Assembly: GCA_041552135.1 (NCBI GenBank)
Contig: JBFELL010000031.1
Span: 1-21,246, forward strand
Origin: SZUA-186 sp041552135
GTDB lineage: Bacteria; Pseudomonadota; Gammaproteobacteria; UBA9214
Length of the DNA stretch: 21,246 nt
Direction: 5' to 3'
Under the pieces are notes generated by a model. That model was not told the origin of the DNA. It was given only the letters and a program-made list of their open reading frames with translations, and made no database searches. Made by a program: the position numbers and the translations under genes. Positions 1 to 6,829 of the stretch are shown one piece after another (position 1 is the stretch's first letter; every line of letters starts with the position of its first letter).

Positions 1-4
1 AAGC

Positions 5-50
5 TAAATAAATCTGTCCCCTTTAAGTTATAAATAAATCTGTCCCCTTT
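5..50. repeat. Two direct copies of a 20-bp AT-rich/CCCC repeat
   Basis: The 20-base string TAAATAAATCTGTCCCCTTT occurs at 5-24 and again, identically, at 31-50. It is followed by a small alternation of CCCCTTT and GGGG up to base 64. The reverse complement reads as AAGGGGACAG followed by ATTTATTTA. From memory, strings of this type are common between genes in gamma- and betaproteobacteria, sometimes near REP-associated tyrosine transposases, but none is visible here. It lies just downstream of the SGNH hydrolase gene, at the window edge, so the full element may extend out of view. Confidence 0.75.
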
Positions 51-78
51 GGGGCCCCTTTGGGTTGGAAAAGGCCAG

Positions 79-930
79 TCACCGAGACAGCAGCCGCGCC
101 AGCCGCCGGCCGATTTTCGCGGCCAGCTTCGCGTACCCCTCCGCGTTCGGATGGATCTCGTTCATCCAGTCGTTGCTCTCGCGCGTCGTGCCGAGTTCCG
201 CCGGCACCAGGGTGTCGAGGGTGTTGACGACGTGGAAGGCCGGCAGGCGGTCGGGGCCGCGGGCGAGCCCCCGGATGCGCTCGGCCAGCCGGCCCAGCAG
301 GTAGTCGGAGATGTCGTTCCAGCGCCGGCGCGGGATGCGCGCCTTGCGCAGCGCCGGGTACAGCCACGGCCCCTGCGCCGGCAGGCCGAGGAACCGCGCC
401 GGGGCGTTGCGCGGCGTGACGAAGTCGTAGGTGTGGGCAAGGATCGGCTTGCCGCGGCAGCTGCTGTCCACGCGGTCGCGCCGCCGCACGAGGCGCCGGT
501 AGCCCCGTTCGACATCCGCCAGCGTCGCCAGCAGCGCCGCCTCGTCGCAGTAGTCGGCCGGGTGCTCCGGGCTACCGCGCGGGCGGACGATGATGCGGTG
601 CACGTCATCGATCAGGTCGTTGCCGCCGCCGCTCAGCAGGATGGCGTGCCAGCGGTAGCCGTGCGAGGCGCTCAGCGCCTGGCGCAGCCGGTGGTTCGAG
701 GCGATCGCCGACATACGCCGGATGGTGTCGCCGGGCTGCGCGAGGCTGACGAGGATGGCCGGGCGCGGCAGCCTGAGCGGGAACAGCAGGTTCGAGCCGG
801 GAAAGCCGCCGATGGAAAACCAGGAGTCGCCCTCGGCGAGGATGCGGTAACGGTACTGGCGATCATCCGGGTTGCAATCGGCCTCCAGGTCCTGCACCTC
901 GGACCAGCGGGCAATGTGTACGTTCATCAT
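79..930 (-). CDS. SGNH/GDSL-type hydrolase (esterase-like), cytosolic
   Basis: A 283-aa protein with the block motifs of the SGNH hydrolase superfamily: GDSW near residues 34-37 with Ser36 as predicted nucleophile, a block II-like QPGDT around 66-70, GGGND at 101-105 (oxyanion Asn104), and a block V-like NEIHPNAEGY at 257-266 with His260 as predicted base. The usual block V Asp three residues before the His is Asn257, although Asp254 is close. There is no signal peptide or membrane segment, so it probably acts in the cytosol on an unknown ester or acyl substrate. Two ATGs (930 and 927) are adjacent, and a GGGGAGA stretch lies upstream. It is the last gene of the minus-strand block, 49 bp after the DUF504 gene, so co-transcription is plausible. 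The fold is assigned with good confidence; the substrate cannot be assigned. Confidence 0.85.
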   Translation of the reverse strand: MMNVHIARWSEVQDLEADCNPDDRQYRYRILAEGDSWFSIGGFPGSNLLFPLRLPRPAILVSLAQPGDTIRRMSAIASNHRLRQALSASHGYRWHAILLSGGGNDLIDDVHRIIVRPRGSPEHPADYCDEAALLATLADVERGYRRLVRRRDRVDSSCRGKPILAHTYDFVTPRNAPARFLGLPAQGPWLYPALRKARIPRRRWNDISDYLLGRLAERIRGLARGPDRLPAFHVVNTLDTLVPAELGTTRESNDWMNEIHPNAEGYAKLAAKIGRRLARLLSR

Positions 931-979
931 GCGGCCTGTCTCTCCCCTGCCGGGTTTCTGTCCCTGCGGCCGGCACCGC

Positions 980-1234
980 TCAGTGCTCGCGGTGCCAGAT
1001 CAGCTCGCCGTCGCGGTAGACCTCCTTGATGCGGTGCAGCGGAATGCTGTGCAGCGCGCCCTGGTGGTCGATGAGGTCGAAGGCGAAGTGGTCGTCCGGC
1101 TCGAAGTAAAGCTCGCGCAGGGGAACGCGGATGATGCGCTCCTCCAGCCGGTCATAGTAGCCGATGACGAAATCCGCCTGCCCGAATGCCTCGTCCCAGC
1201 GGATGCGGCTGAGCAGTTCATGGATCGGCATCAT
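980..1234 (-). CDS. DUF504 / MJ1316-type RNA cyclic-group end recognition protein
   Basis: An 84-aa single-domain protein matching the DUF504 (MJ1316, UPF0248) family along its whole length. Family-like stretches are RIRWDEAFGQADFVIGYYDR near the N-terminus, IIRVPLREL in the middle, the acidic DDHFAFDLID, and the C-terminal IPLHRIKEVYRDGELIWHR. The family is named for a predicted role in recognising cyclic-phosphate RNA ends in RNA repair; it is best known from archaea and sporadic in bacteria. The role comes from the family literature and not from a visible active site. Two start codons lie side by side (1234 and 1231), and the ribosome site is weak. It sits between the SGNH hydrolase and YbhB-like genes with short gaps (49 and 40 bp), suggesting one transcript. 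No ligase or cyclase of RNA repair is in the window. Confidence 0.85.
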   Translation of the reverse strand: MMPIHELLSRIRWDEAFGQADFVIGYYDRLEERIIRVPLRELYFEPDDHFAFDLIDHQGALHSIPLHRIKEVYRDGELIWHREH

Positions 1235-1274
1235 GGCGCATCGCGGCCCTGCCCGCGCATCGGCGGCGCGGCGC

Positions 1275-1748
1275 TCAGTCGCCCTTCTGGTAGGTGCCGA
1301 CCAGGCTGGCCTCGGCGAGGATGTGCCCCTGCATGGCGGCCTCGACCTCCAGCTTCGTCGGCCGCTCCATGGCCGGCAGCCGCGTGTCGAGCGCGTAGAG
1401 CTTGTGGAAGTAGCGGTGCCGGCCGACAGGCGGGCACGGCCCGCCGTAGCCGGTGCGCTGCCAGTCGTTCAGCCCCTCGCCCGTGCCCGCCGGCAGGTCG
1501 CCCGCCCCGCAGCCCTCCGGCAGGCCGGCCGTATCCGGCGGCAGGTTGAAGAGTACCCAGTGCACCCAGGTCATGCGCGGCGCGGCCGGGTCCGGCGCAT
1601 CCGGGTCGTCGACGATCAGCACCAGGCCCTGCGTGCCCTCCGGCACGCCGGAGAACGCCAGCGGCGGTGCGATGTCCTCGCCCTCGCAGGTAAACCGCGC
1701 GGGAATCCCGCCGCCGTCGGCAAAGGCCGTCGATTCGATTTTCAGCAT
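1275..1748 (-). CDS. YbhB/YbcL family (PEBP, Raf-kinase-inhibitor-like) protein
   Basis: A 157-aa protein of the bacterial phosphatidylethanolamine-binding-protein family, at the usual length. Diagnostic stretches are the N-terminal FTCEGEDIAPPL, then VDDPDAPDP, WVHWVLFNLP, and GYGGPCPPVGRHRYFHKLYALD, which together form the anion-binding pocket (Asp and His residues of the DPDAP and HW motifs). It has no signal peptide, so it resembles the cytosolic YbhB branch. Family members are binding proteins of poorly defined ligand; no enzymatic activity should be assumed. The start at 1748 is well supported by an AGAGGAG ribosome site six bases upstream. A REP-like hairpin separates it from the YgjP gene upstream, so it may have its own promoter. 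Confidence 0.93.
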   Translation of the reverse strand: MLKIESTAFADGGGIPARFTCEGEDIAPPLAFSGVPEGTQGLVLIVDDPDAPDPAAPRMTWVHWVLFNLPPDTAGLPEGCGAGDLPAGTGEGLNDWQRTGYGGPCPPVGRHRYFHKLYALDTRLPAMERPTKLEVEAAMQGHILAEASLVGTYQKGD

Positions 1749-1797
1749 GTTTGTCTCCTCTGTGTTCTCCGGGACAGAACGTTATGTTCATGCATGC

Positions 1798-1859
1798 AGG
1801 AGCGAATTCATTCACGATTTTGTTTGCTCGAGAAATCCATCGCGAATGAATTCGCTCCT
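1798..1859. repeat. REP-like inverted repeat (first copy)
   Basis: Arms at 1798-1818 and 1839-1859 pair over 21 bases with one mismatch; the outer 16 bases (AGGAGCGAATTCATTC and its complement) are perfect. The 20-base loop lies between them. The element sits in the gap between the YgjP-like and YbhB-like genes. It shares the GGAGCGAATTCATTC arm with the element at 4020-4082. It could act as a transcription terminator-like or mRNA-stabilising hairpin, as REP elements do. Confidence 0.85.
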
Positions 1860-2616
1860 ACGGGGTAACCGGCTGCCCCAGCGGCGCACCCTCCAGCTCG
1901 GCCTTGCGTGCCGGCCACTCCGGCAGGAAGCGGTCCATGAACCGGTGGAAGCGGTCGTTGTGGTAGCGCTCCAGCAGGTGCACCATCTCGTGCACCAGCA
2001 CGTACTCCAGGCAGCCCGGCATGACCTTGGCCAGTTCGAGGTTCAGCCAGATGCGCCGTGCAGCGATGTTGCAGCTGCCCCAGCGGGTCTTCATGCGCCG
2101 CACGCGCCACTCCGCCACCCGCACACCGACGACCGGCTGCCACTGCGCGACCAGCCCCGGCAGCAGTCCCTTCAGCTGGCGGCGATACCACTCGGTGAGC
2201 ACGGCCTGGCGCCCGCGCAGGTCCAGCCCCGGGCGAACCCGCAGCTGCAGGGTGTCCTCGCCGAGCAGCTCGACGCCGGGCGCCGCGCCCACGCGCTCGA
2301 CCACCTCGAGCCGGTAACGCCGCCCCAGGTAGTAGTGGCTCTCGCCCGACACCAGCCGCTGCCGCGGCAGGCGCGGACGCAGGTTGATCAGGGCCCGCTT
2401 GCGGCGGATCCAGTCGAGCCGCGACAGGATCACCTCGCGCACCGCGGCCTCGTCGAGCTGTCGCGGCACCGACACCTGCACCCGGCCGTGCGGCGGGTAC
2501 ACGGCAAGCCGGCTGTGCCGGATGGGCTTGCGCACCACGTCCACGGCAACCCCGCCGACCTCGAGCCGGTAGTGCTCCGACCCACGGCGACCCCCGCTGC
2601 CTGGCGGTTCAGGCAT
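1858..2616 (-). CDS. YgjP-type zinc metallopeptidase (DUF45 / M48-like)
   Basis: A 252-aa protein with the YgjP/DUF45 gluzincin-like signature: the family RWGSC motif at 179-182, the helix LEYVLVHEMVHLLERYHNDRF with HExxH zinc ligands His209 and His213, catalytic Glu210, and probable third ligand His219. The N-terminal half (about 20-110) is the beta-rich part seen in this family. No signal peptide, so it is cytosolic. Its ATG at 2616 lies inside the end of the DUF2130 gene, giving an 8-bp overlap, so translation of the two is probably coupled. The substrate is unknown. From memory, relatives are often encoded beside type I restriction subunits, which makes the pairing with a nuclease-like DUF2130 protein noteworthy. 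Its stop falls at the edge of the REP-like hairpin. Confidence 0.92.
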   Translation of the reverse strand: MPEPPGSGGRRGSEHYRLEVGGVAVDVVRKPIRHSRLAVYPPHGRVQVSVPRQLDEAAVREVILSRLDWIRRKRALINLRPRLPRQRLVSGESHYYLGRRYRLEVVERVGAAPGVELLGEDTLQLRVRPGLDLRGRQAVLTEWYRRQLKGLLPGLVAQWQPVVGVRVAEWRVRRMKTRWGSCNIAARRIWLNLELAKVMPGCLEYVLVHEMVHLLERYHNDRFHRFMDRFLPEWPARKAELEGAPLGQPVTP

Positions 2617-3874
2617 CCTCGCCCTCTTCCGCTTCCGGCAGTTCCAGCAGCGGCACCGGCTGGATGGCGTTGCCCGCGATCCCCTTGATGGAACTGTACA
2701 TGTAGTTGGTGTTCAGCAGGACCTTCTCGATCTGCTTCTCGCGCTTCTTCCAGATGCCCTGCATGGCGCGCTTTTCCGAGTCGAGATCGCCCTGCATCTG
2801 CACGAAGCCCTCGACGATCGCCTCGATCTGCAGGCGGAACTCGTTGCCGGTCAGGAAATCGTAGAGCATGCCCATCTTGTCGCCCTTGTTCTCCTGGATG
2901 GTGATGGCGTTGCTCAGCTGGATGAGGGACTGGCGCAGCACCACGCACAGCCCCTTGAACTCCTCGAAGGAGCAGATCCAGATGCCGTCGCGAAAGCCCA
3001 TGCGCTCCATGTCGGCGGGCATCGCCTCGGTCACCAGCACGCCGGCATCGGCGCCGCGCTCGCGGATGTCGTTCTTGAACTTCTCGATCCAGCCGGGCTG
3101 AAAGGCCTTGGTGCGTTTGCTCTCGTAGTAGACGGTGCCGCACTGCTGGCGGCTGCGGGTGTGGATGTGCTGCAGACAGTCGCCGCCGCGCGCGCCCTTC
3201 TTGATTTCCTCGATGCTATCCAGCGGGAAGTTCTCGCGCAGCCAGTCCTCGATGGCCAGCTCCTGCACCTCGCCCTGGATCTGCATCGAGCCCTGCTCGG
3301 CCTTGCGCTGCGCCTCGCGGAGCTGCTCGCGGAGCTGGGCGATGACGTGGTCGCGCTCGGAGAGCTTCAGCTGCGCCTTCTCCTCCTCGTGGGCATGGAT
3401 CTTCGTGCGCTCCTCGGCCAGCAGGGCGTTGAGCTTCTTGTCTGCCTCGGCCTCGACCGTGCTGCGCAGCTCGTCCTTCTCGCGCTTGAGGCGCTCGATG
3501 TCGGACATCGCCCTGTTGTAGCCCTGCAGCTTTTTCGATTTCTCGTTGAGCTCGTCCTGCAGGGCCTTCAGCCGTTCGGCCTGCTCCTCCTCAGCCCGCT
3601 GCTTCAGCTCGCCCTCTAGCCGCTGCCGCTCCGCCCGCAGCCTCGCGTCGAGTTCCTCGTCGAGCTTCTGCCGGAACTGCTTCTTTTCCGCCGCCAGCCC
3701 GCGCCGCGCCTCCTCCAGGCTGTCCAGCTCCCCCTGGTACTTCTGCTGTTCCGCGGCGAGCTTGGCCGCGTACTTGCGGCTCAGCTCCTCGTCGAGCTGG
3801 TGGTAGAGCAGCTCGTTGACGTCGATTTCCTGGCCGCAGTTCGGGCAGGCGATCCGGTTCGGGTTGTCTTCCAT
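2609..3874 (-). CDS. DUF2130 protein: zinc-ribbon-like N-terminus, long coiled coil, PD-(D/E)XK-like C-terminal domain
   Basis: A 421-aa protein counted from the ATG at 3874. In-frame TTG at 3934 would add 20 residues that look unlike a protein start. A CPNCG pair (Cys10, Cys13) resembles half a zinc ribbon. Residues about 25-195 are a highly charged heptad-rich coiled coil. The C-terminal part matches DUF2130: GEVQELAIEDWL at 201-212, GGDCLQ with Asp232, then YYESKRTK with Glu251 and Lys253, in the order E...D...ExK expected of PD-(D/E)XK nuclease-like folds. This layout recalls RmuC-like proteins, but nuclease activity has not been shown for the family as far as I know. The gene overlaps the start of the YgjP-type peptidase gene by 8 bp. 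No clear ribosome site was found before 3874. Confidence 0.88.
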   Translation of the reverse strand: MEDNPNRIACPNCGQEIDVNELLYHQLDEELSRKYAAKLAAEQQKYQGELDSLEEARRGLAAEKKQFRQKLDEELDARLRAERQRLEGELKQRAEEEQAERLKALQDELNEKSKKLQGYNRAMSDIERLKREKDELRSTVEAEADKKLNALLAEERTKIHAHEEEKAQLKLSERDHVIAQLREQLREAQRKAEQGSMQIQGEVQELAIEDWLRENFPLDSIEEIKKGARGGDCLQHIHTRSRQQCGTVYYESKRTKAFQPGWIEKFKNDIRERGADAGVLVTEAMPADMERMGFRDGIWICSFEEFKGLCVVLRQSLIQLSNAITIQENKGDKMGMLYDFLTGNEFRLQIEAIVEGFVQMQGDLDSEKRAMQGIWKKREKQIEKVLLNTNYMYSSIKGIAGNAIQPVPLLELPEAEEGEDA

Positions 3875-4019
3875 GCGGGTTACCGGGGCATTCAGGGTTG
3901 TCACTGCAATGGACGCTAGTGTAACCGGCAGCAAACCCGATAGCGACAGCCGTTCATGCCCCTGCGTCGGATTACGCCCTGCGGCCTGATCCGACCTACG
4001 CGCGGAATAAGCCCCCCCT

Positions 4020-4082
4020 GTAGGAGCGAATTCATTCGCGATTGGTAATCACCAACGCCATCGCGGCTGAAGCCGCTCCTAC
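4020..4082. repeat. REP-like inverted repeat (second copy)
   Basis: The left arm at 4020-4042 reads GTAGGAGCGAATTCATTCGC and then GAT; the right arm at 4060-4082 is the complement of a GTAGGAGCGGCTTCAGCCGC-GAT version. The outer nine and the inner GCGAT bases pair, with a few mismatches in the middle, so the two arms belong to two variants of the same repeat. It fills the gap between the DUF2130 and MESH1-like genes. The same left arm variant recurs at 1798-1859. Confidence 0.85.
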
Positions 4083-4119
4083 CTGAAACGCGGGCGGGGA
4101 CACCCTCAGGGCAACCCGC

Positions 4120-4659
4120 TCACGGCCGGCGTGCGTAGGCCTCGTCGAATATCGCCTCCAGCGAGGGGTGCACGCCGCGCAGCCTGTCGATCACCGCCCT
4201 GGCCCAGTCGTAATACTCCCGGCGCCGCTGCAGCGGCCAGCCGGACGGCGGACAGGCGGCCATGTCGCGCAGGTTGCTGATCTTGTCCGCCAGCTTGACC
4301 AGTTTCGCCTTGTCGCTGACGTGTGCGGCATGCTCGACCTGGCGCTGCTTGCGCTCGGCCTTCGCCAGACCCTTGTCATCGGTCACGTCCATGACAATAT
4401 CGCGGATGGCGGCGCCGAATTCGCGCTCCAGCTCCTCGGGCGTGGTGTCGGTGTCCTCCACCGTGTCGTGCAGCAGCGCTGCACAGATGACCTCGCTGTC
4501 GGTGACATGCGCCTCGTTGCAGAGGATGTCGGCCAGCATGATGGGGTGATTGATGTAGGGCGAGGCCTGCACGTCCTTGCGCCGCTGGTCCTTGTGCTTG
4601 TGCGCGGCAAAGGCCAGCGCCTTTAGCAGCTGTTTCAGGTCGCCTTCACTGAGTGTCAT
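4120..4659 (-). CDS. MESH1-like small HD hydrolase (alarmone or NADPH phosphatase)
   Basis: A 179-aa stand-alone HD-domain protein of the SpoT-hydrolase/MESH1 (HDDC3) type, the same length as human MESH1. Metal ligands are visible: His38 in SPYINHP, His64-Asp65 in ALLHDTVEDTD, and Asp125 in KLADKISNL; Glu68 and Asp69 of the HDxxED motif are kept. There is no synthetase, TGS or ACT domain, so it is a small alarmone hydrolase, predicted to remove the 3'-diphosphate from (p)ppGpp; the animal enzyme also removes phosphate from NADPH, so either substrate is possible. The start at 4659 has a GAGAGG ribosome site upstream. It is transcribed away from the 4797 gene, with 137 bp between them, so the promoter of this block probably lies in that gap. 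Confidence 0.93.
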   Translation of the reverse strand: MTLSEGDLKQLLKALAFAAHKHKDQRRKDVQASPYINHPIMLADILCNEAHVTDSEVICAALLHDTVEDTDTTPEELEREFGAAIRDIVMDVTDDKGLAKAERKQRQVEHAAHVSDKAKLVKLADKISNLRDMAACPPSGWPLQRRREYYDWARAVIDRLRGVHPSLEAIFDEAYARRP

Positions 4660-4796
4660 GTGCGTTTACCTCTCTCCCTGCCTGCCCTGCACAATACCAC
4701 GCCATGCGGCGCGGATCAGCGGAGCGGAGACAGTAGTGATGCCGGGTATTTTTCTCTACTATCATTAACAGGCAGCTGCCCGCACGAGGACAGGAC

Positions 4797-5396
4797 ATGC
4801 AGAGACTGGCGCCCGAGTTTACCGACAGGACCGATTCCGCCGGGGCAGTCGCGTTCGTGCGCGACAAGCTTGGCGGCTATGACCTGCACCTGCTCGACTG
4901 GGTCCGGCTCAGCCCGATGACGGACTCGCAGCACAAGCCGCAGCCGGGCAGCGACTGCCCCATGCTCACGCTCAGCACCTGCTGGAAACCGCGCGACCGC
5001 CAGGTCACCGAGCCCCCGCGCCCGGAACACATGTACCGCATCAAGGTGAATGTCTGGCAGGGTGACGACTACCCGGCCGGGGAATACAACTGGGGGCGCA
5101 TACCGGCGCGCCCCATCCGGCGGCGCAGCATCCCGGATCGCTACACGACCCGCGGCATCTGCAAGTGGCACTACCCGGACAGCCAGGCCGCCACGGTGCA
5201 CGCCCTGTCGCGGGCCTTTTTCCTCTACCTGGCCGGCACCGGGCAGCTGCAGCAGAACCCGAGCGAGAGCAACGCCAGCGCCTGGGGGCACCGCTGGGCC
5301 GCCGAATGGCTGCGCGGCAACGGCCAGGTGAGCGATGCCGAGGCCATGCTCGCCCAGCTCATGCAGTGGACGCTGATACAGAGCAAGGGCATCTAG
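4797..5396 (+). CDS. Hypothetical cytosolic protein
   Basis: A 199-aa protein I do not recognise. It has no signal peptide or membrane helix. It is rich in Arg, Trp and Pro in the middle (an IPARPIRRRSIPDRY stretch) and ends in a helical segment starting about residue 135. The ATG at 4797 is preceded by GAGGACAGG, a fair ribosome site. A 240-aa open frame exists on the opposite strand across the same bases, but its composition (repetitive Ala/Gly/Val/Arg) is that of a GC-rich shadow, while this frame has a normal balance of Tyr, Trp, Asp and Lys. It is divergent from the MESH1-like gene and is followed after 55 bp by a gene for a secreted protein on the same strand. Confidence 0.7.
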   Translation: MQRLAPEFTDRTDSAGAVAFVRDKLGGYDLHLLDWVRLSPMTDSQHKPQPGSDCPMLTLSTCWKPRDRQVTEPPRPEHMYRIKVNVWQGDDYPAGEYNWGRIPARPIRRRSIPDRYTTRGICKWHYPDSQAATVHALSRAFFLYLAGTGQLQQNPSESNASAWGHRWAAEWLRGNGQVSDAEAMLAQLMQWTLIQSKGI

Positions 5397-5451
5397 CCGC
5401 AGGCATGGCGCCTGCCCCCGAATACCGACGGACACCACACGAGCGCAGAAA

Positions 5452-6099
5452 ATGAGACATGTTATGCGGCATCTAATGGCAATCCTGGCTGTTCTGCCGT
5501 CGCTTGTGATTGCCGCCGAACCTGCCGACCTTGACGAGGCAACCTACAGGGCCGACCTCGGCGTCATTCTCATCCAGATAAACTGGGGGCGCACGTGGAA
5601 TTGCGGCCAATACGAGAACGCGCAGCTTCAAGCGCTCACGTTCACGAAATCACCCGCAGACAGGCCGGATGGCGTATCGCTGGAACTCGAAACCCCCTCC
5701 AGGCTGTTTGTGGATAATGAATTCCTTCCCTATGCCTATGTTGTCCAGCCTGGCGACTACCTGTTGACCGCCTTCGATGTGAAGGTTGCACGTTCAACCA
5801 CAGAGGTCATACACATCAAGGGCACGAGGGACAACTTGATCAATGGAGGCAAGCCTGTCGGCGGCTCCTTCACGGTCAATCCCGGCGAGGTCGTATATAT
5901 TGGCCATTTCGGCCTGGATTGCGGCGCAGAACCGTTCCTGTGGCGCTACTACATAGAGGGGCGTTCAGAGTTCGAGAGATACATCGAAGGCTTCAGGCAG
6001 AAATACCCCTTTGTAAAACACGTACCCGTTCAATTCCGGCTTTTCTCCACGCAGGTGCTGGGCAGCCCCTATGCGCTCGATGAACCTGTCGTGGAATAA
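5452..6099 (+). CDS. Hypothetical secreted protein with signal peptide
   Basis: A 215-aa protein with a Sec signal peptide: a short Arg/His n-region, hydrophobic LMAILAVLPSLVIAA, and a likely cleavage after the Ala-Ala near residue 22. The mature part contains Cys residues in NWGRTWNCGQ and HFGLDCGAEP that could form one disulfide, and a beta-rich middle (YVVQPGDYLLTAF; GSFTVNPGEVVYIGHFG) that looks like a small beta-sandwich, as in some DUF2846-like proteins; that resemblance is weak. Alternative ATGs at 5464 and 5476 would also keep the signal peptide. Codon use and base composition are more AT-rich than in the flanking genes. It heads a run of three envelope-protein genes on this strand. 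Confidence 0.75.
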   Translation: MRHVMRHLMAILAVLPSLVIAAEPADLDEATYRADLGVILIQINWGRTWNCGQYENAQLQALTFTKSPADRPDGVSLELETPSRLFVDNEFLPYAYVVQPGDYLLTAFDVKVARSTTEVIHIKGTRDNLINGGKPVGGSFTVNPGEVVYIGHFGLDCGAEPFLWRYYIEGRSEFERYIEGFRQKYPFVKHVPVQFRLFSTQVLGSPYALDEPVVE

Positions 6100-6193
6100 G
6101 CCCCGCGAGACGCCCGGGCGAACGGCATCAGCGCCGCCCGGCCCTGACCGCGCGAACACCTGTTCCAGCAAATCGCACACTTCTCATGCCTGC

Positions 6194-6793
6194 ATGCTGC
6201 TTGTTGTTGCAGCCGCACTCTTCACGGCAAGCTCTTGTGCTACTCATGTCAGCACCGCCTACTACCATCCCTCGGCAACTGGCGGAAAGAATGTCCGCTC
6301 GGACAAGTGGGTGCCCCATACGAATTCGATCATCCTGTTTGAGCGCCAGGACATCATCATAGGCGTTAATAACCTGTACGACTCAAACAAAAAACAGTGG
6401 AAGATCCAGTTCTCGTTCGAAGTACCCGAAGGCAAAACCGCGCGATTGTTGCAGCAGCATGTCGAAATAACCTCCCCGTCAAAAGGCGGCTGGCAAAGCG
6501 GTGCGATAACCGGCAGGATATGGTCGGGGCCCGGGCGTATGGAAGAATTCCCGGCGGATGCCATCATGGTTGGCAGGAACGATGCATGGCGATGGGGCAC
6601 CGCCCGGGGCTTCGGCAGCACCCGGCATGCTGCATTTTTCTACTCTGCGGTAATGTACGAGGCAGATGAGGCAGAAAGCCTGGAGTACCTGGAAATCAAA
6701 ATACCCGGATTGCTTGTCAATGATTCTGTAGTGGGGCTTCCTGTAATACAACTCCACCTCGATATTGAAGATGTATGGTATTCCCTGCCCTGA
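6194..6793 (+). CDS. Hypothetical envelope protein, putative lipoprotein
   Basis: The frame is open from an ATG at 6071, overlapping the previous gene, but the ATG at 6194 places a typical signal sequence (MLLVVAAALFTASSC) at the N-terminus with Cys15 as possible lipidation site. The lipobox is not ideal (Ala at -3 where Leu is usual). The mature 185 residues have no motif I recognise; they look beta-rich (IILFERQDIIIGVNN; IQFSFEVPEGKTARLL; YLEIKIPGLLVN). No clear ribosome site was found at either start, so the start is uncertain. The gene is more AT-rich than its surroundings, about 42% GC in the stretch 6361-6420, and lies between two other putative envelope genes. Confidence 0.7.
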   Translation: MLLVVAAALFTASSCATHVSTAYYHPSATGGKNVRSDKWVPHTNSIILFERQDIIIGVNNLYDSNKKQWKIQFSFEVPEGKTARLLQQHVEITSPSKGGWQSGAITGRIWSGPGRMEEFPADAIMVGRNDAWRWGTARGFGSTRHAAFFYSAVMYEADEAESLEYLEIKIPGLLVNDSVVGLPVIQLHLDIEDVWYSLP

Positions 6794-6829
6794 CCGCGCA
6801 AAATGGTGTCAGAGCACCTTTTGATTCTC

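Noticed and set aside
49..1029. 326-codon plus-strand open frame
   Set aside because: It lies opposite the SGNH hydrolase gene, is made mainly of Arg, Ala, Val and Pro as expected of an antisense frame in GC-rich DNA, and has no family motif.
1453..2688. 411-codon plus-strand open frame
   Set aside because: It runs opposite parts of three supported genes and across the REP-like hairpin, with low-complexity Pro/Arg/His/Gln composition.
4716..5438. 240-codon minus-strand open frame
   Set aside because: Opposite the 4797 gene; composition is that of a GC shadow and it runs across the divergent promoter gap of the MESH1-like gene.
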